This document shows positions 6,006-8,728 of a stretch of 8,728 nt of DNA, piece after piece. Every line of letters starts with the position of its first letter. Position 1 is the first letter of the stretch. The notes beneath the pieces are model-generated. The model was not told the DNA's origin and made no database searches. It saw only the letters and a list, made by a program, of their open reading frames with translations. The position numbers and the translations under genes are program-made. This stretch comes from Candidatus Poribacteria bacterium (GTDB lineage Bacteria > Poribacteria > WGA-4E > WGA-3G). The DNA is taken from positions 1 through 8,728 of the forward strand of contig VXZL01000464.1 of assembly GCA_009845505.1 (NCBI GenBank). The letters run 5' to 3'.

Positions 6006-7375
6006 ATCGGTTGTCCGTGCATTGCCTCTGGGATGTCCATACTGAATTCCTTTAGGACTGTTGGGGCAATATCGTATAGATGCTTCGGAGGCACCTGTCC
6101 ACGCGCTTGTTCCCCATTTTTGAGAATAAACATACCCGTCTCTGCGTGGTTGCAGTCGTCGGGACCGGTGTCATTCTCATAGGTATAGATGCTGTTGTAT
6201 CCGACGCTTCCGACTGAACGCCAAAAGAGATTGCCGAAGTAGACGATGAGATCGGGTGGAATGTTTCGGCATTCCCGATATACCTCTTCGGGTTTGAAAA
6301 CACGCGTATTGATGTTTTGTCCTGTCGCATCTACAATTGCTTCGAGTTGCGCCTTCAATTCGTCGCGAACGCTTTCGTAATCTTGAGGACTGACGGTTCC
6401 GTGGGGTTCTCTACCTTCAACGTTTATAAAGATGCGTGCGTAATATCCGCCTTCTCCCCACGCCTTTGTGTTCTTCCAATCTACTAAATCTGCCGACCAC
6501 CTTGTAATCCCTTGTGGTTCGGTTTTAAGCGTCAGATATCCGTGCTGTCTGAGCCATTCGTTGACACAGATACCGCCGTCCATCCGTTTTGCGCCGTGAT
6601 CAGAGACGACCATTATAGTAGTGTCGTCATCAACGCATGCTAACGTTTTTCCGAGTTCAGCGTCGAGGGTGCGATAATAGTTCCGCATCGTCTCCGAAAA
6701 CGGGGAATTCGGTTCGTACTCCCGATGTGTTTTATCCCAAAACCGCCAGAAAGCGTGGTGGAGCCGGTCAGACCCCATTTCAACCATCGTGAAGAAATCC
6801 CAATCTTTGGACACCAGCAGATGGCGTGCGAGTTTGAAGCGTTCGGCGGTCATTTTGAGGAGTTGTTGTTCCAATTCGGCACGCCGATCGGTCCGGAAAT
6901 TGGGGATGTCAATCATATAATCGCTGGCGACTTGATTAATTTCCCGCGTCAGTCGTCTCGGAAAGGTCCAGTGGGCATTGCGGTTGGGTGTGAGGAAACT
7001 GGTGACCATCCACCCTTGAAAGGGTCTGGCGGGGTAGGTGAGAGGAACTCCCAAAACGACGGATTTCTTTTTCGCTTTTCCTAAGAAATCCCAGAGGGTA
7101 GGGACTTGGACGGCGTGAGAATTGGCGATGGTTAGGGAATCGTAGGAATAATCCTTGCGATTGCGAAACCCGTAGACACCGAGTTCACCCGGGTCTCGGC
7201 TCGTCATCATACACATCCACGCCGGCACAGTAATAGGTGGGATCGTGCTTTCCAGTTCGCCGTAGATGCCTTCTGCCATCAGGCGACGCGTGTTGGGCAT
7301 GTCGTCTTTGAATGCCTCAAAGACGAGTTCGGGTGCGGCACAATCCCAACCGATAATAAGAACGCGTTTTTTCAT
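6002..7375 (-). CDS. Type I phosphodiesterase / nucleotide pyrophosphatase, alkaline phosphatase superfamily
   Basis: A 457-residue protein of the alkaline phosphatase superfamily (phosphodiesterase/NPP group), which hydrolyses phosphate esters, diesters or related bonds using two metal ions. Residues matching the metal site and nucleophile are D11 (I-I-G-W-D), T49 in P-P-I-T-V-P-A-W (nucleophile position), D203 and H207 in G-S-D-R-L-H-H-A-F-W, D259 and H260 in S-D-H-G, and H410 in C-N-H-A-E-T-G-M. The full set is present, so an active enzyme is likely. Y-D-I-A-P-T-V-L (434-441) near the end is shared with sulfatases and phosphatases of this fold. No signal peptide is evident: the chain opens directly on the first beta strand, M-K-K-R-V-L-I-I-G-W-D. 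The ribosome binding site is weak (AAAAGA close to the ATG). It lies downstream of the PhyH gene on the same strand, but a 185-base gap with a palindromic element separates them, so it may have its own promoter. The substrate is unknown. Confidence 0.88.
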   Translation of the reverse strand: MKKRVLIIGWDCAAPELVFEAFKDDMPNTRRLMAEGIYGELESTIPPITVPAWMCMMTSRDPGELGVYGFRNRKDYSYDSLTIANSHAVQVPTLWDFLGKAKKKSVVLGVPLTYPARPFQGWMVTSFLTPNRNAHWTFPRRLTREINQVASDYMIDIPNFRTDRRAELEQQLLKMTAERFKLARHLLVSKDWDFFTMVEMGSDRLHHAFWRFWDKTHREYEPNSPFSETMRNYYRTLDAELGKTLACVDDDTTIMVVSDHGAKRMDGGICVNEWLRQHGYLTLKTEPQGITRWSADLVDWKNTKAWGEGGYYARIFINVEGREPHGTVSPQDYESVRDELKAQLEAIVDATGQNINTRVFKPEEVYRECRNIPPDLIVYFGNLFWRSVGSVGYNSIYTYENDTGPDDCNHAETGMFILKNGEQARGQVPPKHLYDIAPTVLKEFSMDIPEAMHGQPI

Positions 7376-7388
7376 TCTTTTACGCTTT

Positions 7389-7418
7389 GCTATAACCTAC
7401 TGTTCTGTCAACTTTCAA
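7389..7418 (-). promoter_or_regulatory. Candidate promoter of the phosphodiesterase gene
   Basis: On the minus strand TTGAAA (7418-7413) and TATAGC (7394-7389) are 18 bases apart, 13 bases before the start codon. The leader would be very short. A TTGACA (7411-7406) also occurs but is only 11 bases from the same -10, too close. Weak call. Confidence 0.3.
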
Positions 7419-7434
7419 GTGATGAGGAAACCCC

Positions 7435-7497
7435 AGTTCGTAGTAGTGCGATTTATCGCACGTCAGAAACGGGCAATGAATTGCCCTACTACGAACT
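7435..7497. repeat. Three-armed palindromic element (closing stem with two internal hairpins)
   Basis: AGTTCGTAGTAG (7435-7446) and CTACTACGAACT (7486-7497) are perfect 12-base inverted arms. Between them are two further perfect hairpins. GTGCGAT / ATCGCAC (7446-7452 and 7455-7461) has a 2-base gap. GGGCAAT / ATTGCCC (7471-7477 and 7480-7486) also has a 2-base gap. The single strand would fold like a three-way junction, and the duplex could extrude a cruciform. No coding content is evident. It lies between the PhyH stop and the phosphodiesterase start. The outer GTAG...CTAC ends recall the other palindromic elements in this window. Confidence 0.8.
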
Positions 7498-7499
7498 AC

Positions 7500-7552
7500 C
7501 TGTCAGTTTAGATGTGACAGACTCCTACCTGCAAGTGGGACTGCGTAAGTCC
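7500..7552 (-). other. Two short hairpins just downstream of the PhyH gene
   Basis: CTGTCA / TGACAG (7500-7505 and 7515-7520) form a 6-bp stem. GGACT / AGTCC (7538-7542 and 7548-7552) form a 5-bp stem. The second is 8 bases past the stop of the minus-strand PhyH gene and could slow or end transcription, though no U-tract follows. They may be an extension of the adjacent repeat element. Confidence 0.35.
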
Positions 7553-7560
7553 TATATAAA

Positions 7561-8361
7561 TCACGGTTTGTGATCGGTATTAACAGGTGGTTCGTCGTTG
7601 TTAAGGAACCGCTCAACGGTATTTCTCGTTGCCGGACGCGTACGGAAATCGGCAACCCACGGTTCACGGAAGTACGCCTGCTTTTCACGCGGTAAAGCGG
7701 ACAGCACTGCAGGCGGAATCCGTAGACGGTGCCAGTGGGTCGCGAGGTGCGCATAAGCGTTTAGCACTGCCACACGTGGGGTCTCCCGTTGCCACACGGG
7801 ACCGGCGTGACAGAGGTTCTCCGTGAAGAAGATTGCACTGCCAGCGGGGCATTCGTAACCCATCAGGAACGGACTCCGCTTCCCGTCCTCTAAGGACATG
7901 TGATCGGGATGCATCGGGAAGTTGGATTTGTGGCTACCTGCGATAAAGTGTGTCGCCCCATCGTTTTTGGAAATATCTGTCAGTTCAAAGACGACGCGTA
8001 CCATGCCAGCGTGGATCTGTCCGTTGTTGACGCGATACCCGAAGATCGGATCCGCCTGTCTGGGGCCACCACCGTGGAGTTCACCGTGCCGCCGTCCTTT
8101 TTCACGCCAGACAGAGAAGCAGCTCTCTAACCGGACCTCGGGTCCGATGATTTCGTGTAGAACTTCGAGGACTTTGGGATGATCAATTAAGACGCTCGCG
8201 GGTCCACCGGGTACAGCACGGTGTTCCGGTGGTAAGGACTCTTTGTCGTGATGTATTCGGTCGAGCTGATCAACGATCGCATCTATTTCATCGCGTGCAA
8301 GGATCGCGGGACGCACGAGGAATCCGGTTAAGTCAAATCGAAATTTTTCTTCATCAGTCAT
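7561..8361 (-). CDS. Phytanoyl-CoA dioxygenase (PhyH)-family protein with altered metal motif
   Basis: A 266-residue protein of the PhyH family, non-heme Fe(II)/2-oxoglutarate enzymes with a double-stranded beta-helix fold, acting in the cytoplasm. It begins with the usual F-R-F-D-L-T-G-F-L-V-R-P block (7-18). The jelly-roll core shows I-H-A-G-M-V-R-V-V-F-E-L-T-D (116-129), D-G-A-T-H-F-I-A-G-S-H-K-S-N-F (134-148), the distal histidine H185 in E-N-L-C-H-A-G and the likely 2-oxoglutarate-binding arginine R196 in T-P-R-V-A-V-L. At the usual His-x-Asp position there is H96-G97-G98 (E-L-H-G-G-G), without the acidic ligand; H92-G-E94 just before is an alternative. The substrate is unknown: the family hydroxylates, and some members halogenate, small molecules. 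A strong Shine-Dalgarno sequence fixes the start. The sulfatase gene ends 27 bases upstream, so the two are probably co-transcribed. Confidence 0.85.
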   Translation of the reverse strand: MTDEEKFRFDLTGFLVRPAILARDEIDAIVDQLDRIHHDKESLPPEHRAVPGGPASVLIDHPKVLEVLHEIIGPEVRLESCFSVWREKGRRHGELHGGGPRQADPIFGYRVNNGQIHAGMVRVVFELTDISKNDGATHFIAGSHKSNFPMHPDHMSLEDGKRSPFLMGYECPAGSAIFFTENLCHAGPVWQRETPRVAVLNAYAHLATHWHRLRIPPAVLSALPREKQAYFREPWVADFRTRPATRNTVERFLNNDEPPVNTDHKP

Positions 8362-8369
8362 GGGTTGAT

Positions 8370-8376
8370 ACCTCCT
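8370..8376 (-). promoter_or_regulatory. Full-consensus ribosome binding site of the PhyH gene
   Basis: The minus strand reads AGGAGGT, 8 bases before the ATG at 8361. It matches the anti-Shine-Dalgarno sequence fully and stands out because most other starts in the window have weak sites. It lies in the 27-base gap after the sulfatase stop, consistent with efficient translation from a shared message. Confidence 0.85.
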
Positions 8377-8388
8377 CTAATTAGAAAT

Positions 8389-8728
8389 TTATGCCCAGCG
8401 TGGGTTTCTTCCACCAAACCGTTGTTCGCTAATGTTCCACAACTCCGATAAGCCGAGTTGTCGGATGTGTTCCACTCCCGGCAAGAATGGATCGTTTACC
8501 CGAGTGAGCCACGCTTGAAGTTCGGCTTCAAGTTCTGTCCGAAGGTCTTGTGAATCTTCGTTGTTAATGAGGTTGTTCAACTGATACGGGTCATTGTCGT
8601 TATCGTAGAGGAGCCATCCCGTTCCGTCGTAATGGCGTGCGTAGGTGTGGCGATGCGTTCGGACCCCGCGCCACTCGCGAATGCCGAAGTTAAAACCTTC
8701 GCTTCCGTGCAATGGGACACCAAGGAAC
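8389..8728 (-). CDS. Sulfatase, C-terminal part (runs off the window)
   Basis: The last 112 codons of a sulfatase (arylsulfatase-type, alkaline phosphatase superfamily); the frame stays open to the window edge at 8728. The stop is at 8389-8391. The part seen is the C-terminal subdomain: W-R-G-V-R-T-H-R-H-T-Y-A-R-H-Y, then L-L-Y-D-N-D-N-D-P-Y-Q-L-N-N-L-I, the usual end-of-domain pattern where a short antiparallel sheet packs by the active site. A helix follows (R-T-E-L-E-A-E-L-Q-A-W-L). The catalytic C/S-x-P-x-R motif, metal ligands and any signal peptide lie outside the window. Sulfatases remove sulfate esters, often from polysaccharides. The substrate cannot be told from this end. The gene lies upstream of the PhyH gene and is probably in one operon with it. 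Confidence 0.88.
   Translation of the reverse strand, partial: FLGVPLHGSEGFNFGIREWRGVRTHRHTYARHYDGTGWLLYDNDNDPYQLNNLINNEDSQDLRTELEAELQAWLTRVNDPFLPGVEHIRQLGLSELWNISEQRFGGRNPRWA

Noticed and set aside
6725..7084. 119-codon open frame on the plus strand
   Set aside because: It is antisense to the phosphodiesterase, whose frame carries the full set of catalytic residues. No ribosome binding site or domain was seen.
7266..7511. 81-codon plus-strand frame across the gene start and the palindrome
   Set aside because: It overlaps the start of the phosphodiesterase gene in antisense and the palindromic element, and no protein motif is seen.

Overview
The window looks like accessory chromosomal DNA of a Candidatus Poribacteria-like bacterium or a close relative (Planctomycetes / PVC-type gene content). 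This is inferred from the gene mix: sulfatase, phytanoyl-CoA-dioxygenase-family protein, type I phosphodiesterase, LamG lectin-fold secreted protein, DegT aminotransferase and NylC/DmpA-type hydrolase. Short palindromic repeats with GTAG...CTAC-type ends also occur both in and between genes. No rRNA, tRNA, CRISPR array or transposase gene was recognised, and no gene-free stretch exceeds about 190 bases.

Left part, plus strand (1-3624). A short HicB-like antitoxin remnant comes first. Next is an 820-residue exported thioredoxin-like protein (DUF255/YyaL/SSP411 family) with a C-terminal DsbD-alpha-like domain. This gene carries an in-frame array of three 48-bp palindromic repeats plus a fourth, diverged copy. 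A consensus sigma70-type promoter lies just after its stop codon and drives a secreted LamG-domain protein.

Middle (3625-6005). A 115-bp palindromic element separates the LamG gene from a convergent DegT/DnrJ/EryC1-family PLP aminotransferase on the minus strand. The stop codon of the aminotransferase lies inside the element. The aminotransferase has a good divergent promoter that fixes its start at 4932. A P1/S58-family (NylC/DmpA-like) self-processing hydrolase is transcribed in the opposite direction.

Right part, minus strand (6002-8728). A type I phosphodiesterase/alkaline-phosphatase-superfamily gene overlaps the hydrolase tail to tail. A three-armed palindromic element lies upstream of it. 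Then come a PhyH-family oxygenase with an unusual His-Gly-Gly at the expected His-x-Asp position and the 3' end of a sulfatase that runs off the window. Sulfatase and PhyH genes are 27 bases apart and probably co-transcribed. With the phosphodiesterase they suggest breakdown or remodelling of sulfated or phosphorylated organic compounds; the substrate cannot be read from the sequence.

The points most worth a second look are the palindromic element family (one member expanded in frame inside a protein gene), the non-canonical metal site of the PhyH protein, the thioredoxin-DsbD-alpha fusion, and a gap in a usually conserved aminotransferase segment. I did not find convincing evidence of a wholly new multi-gene system.
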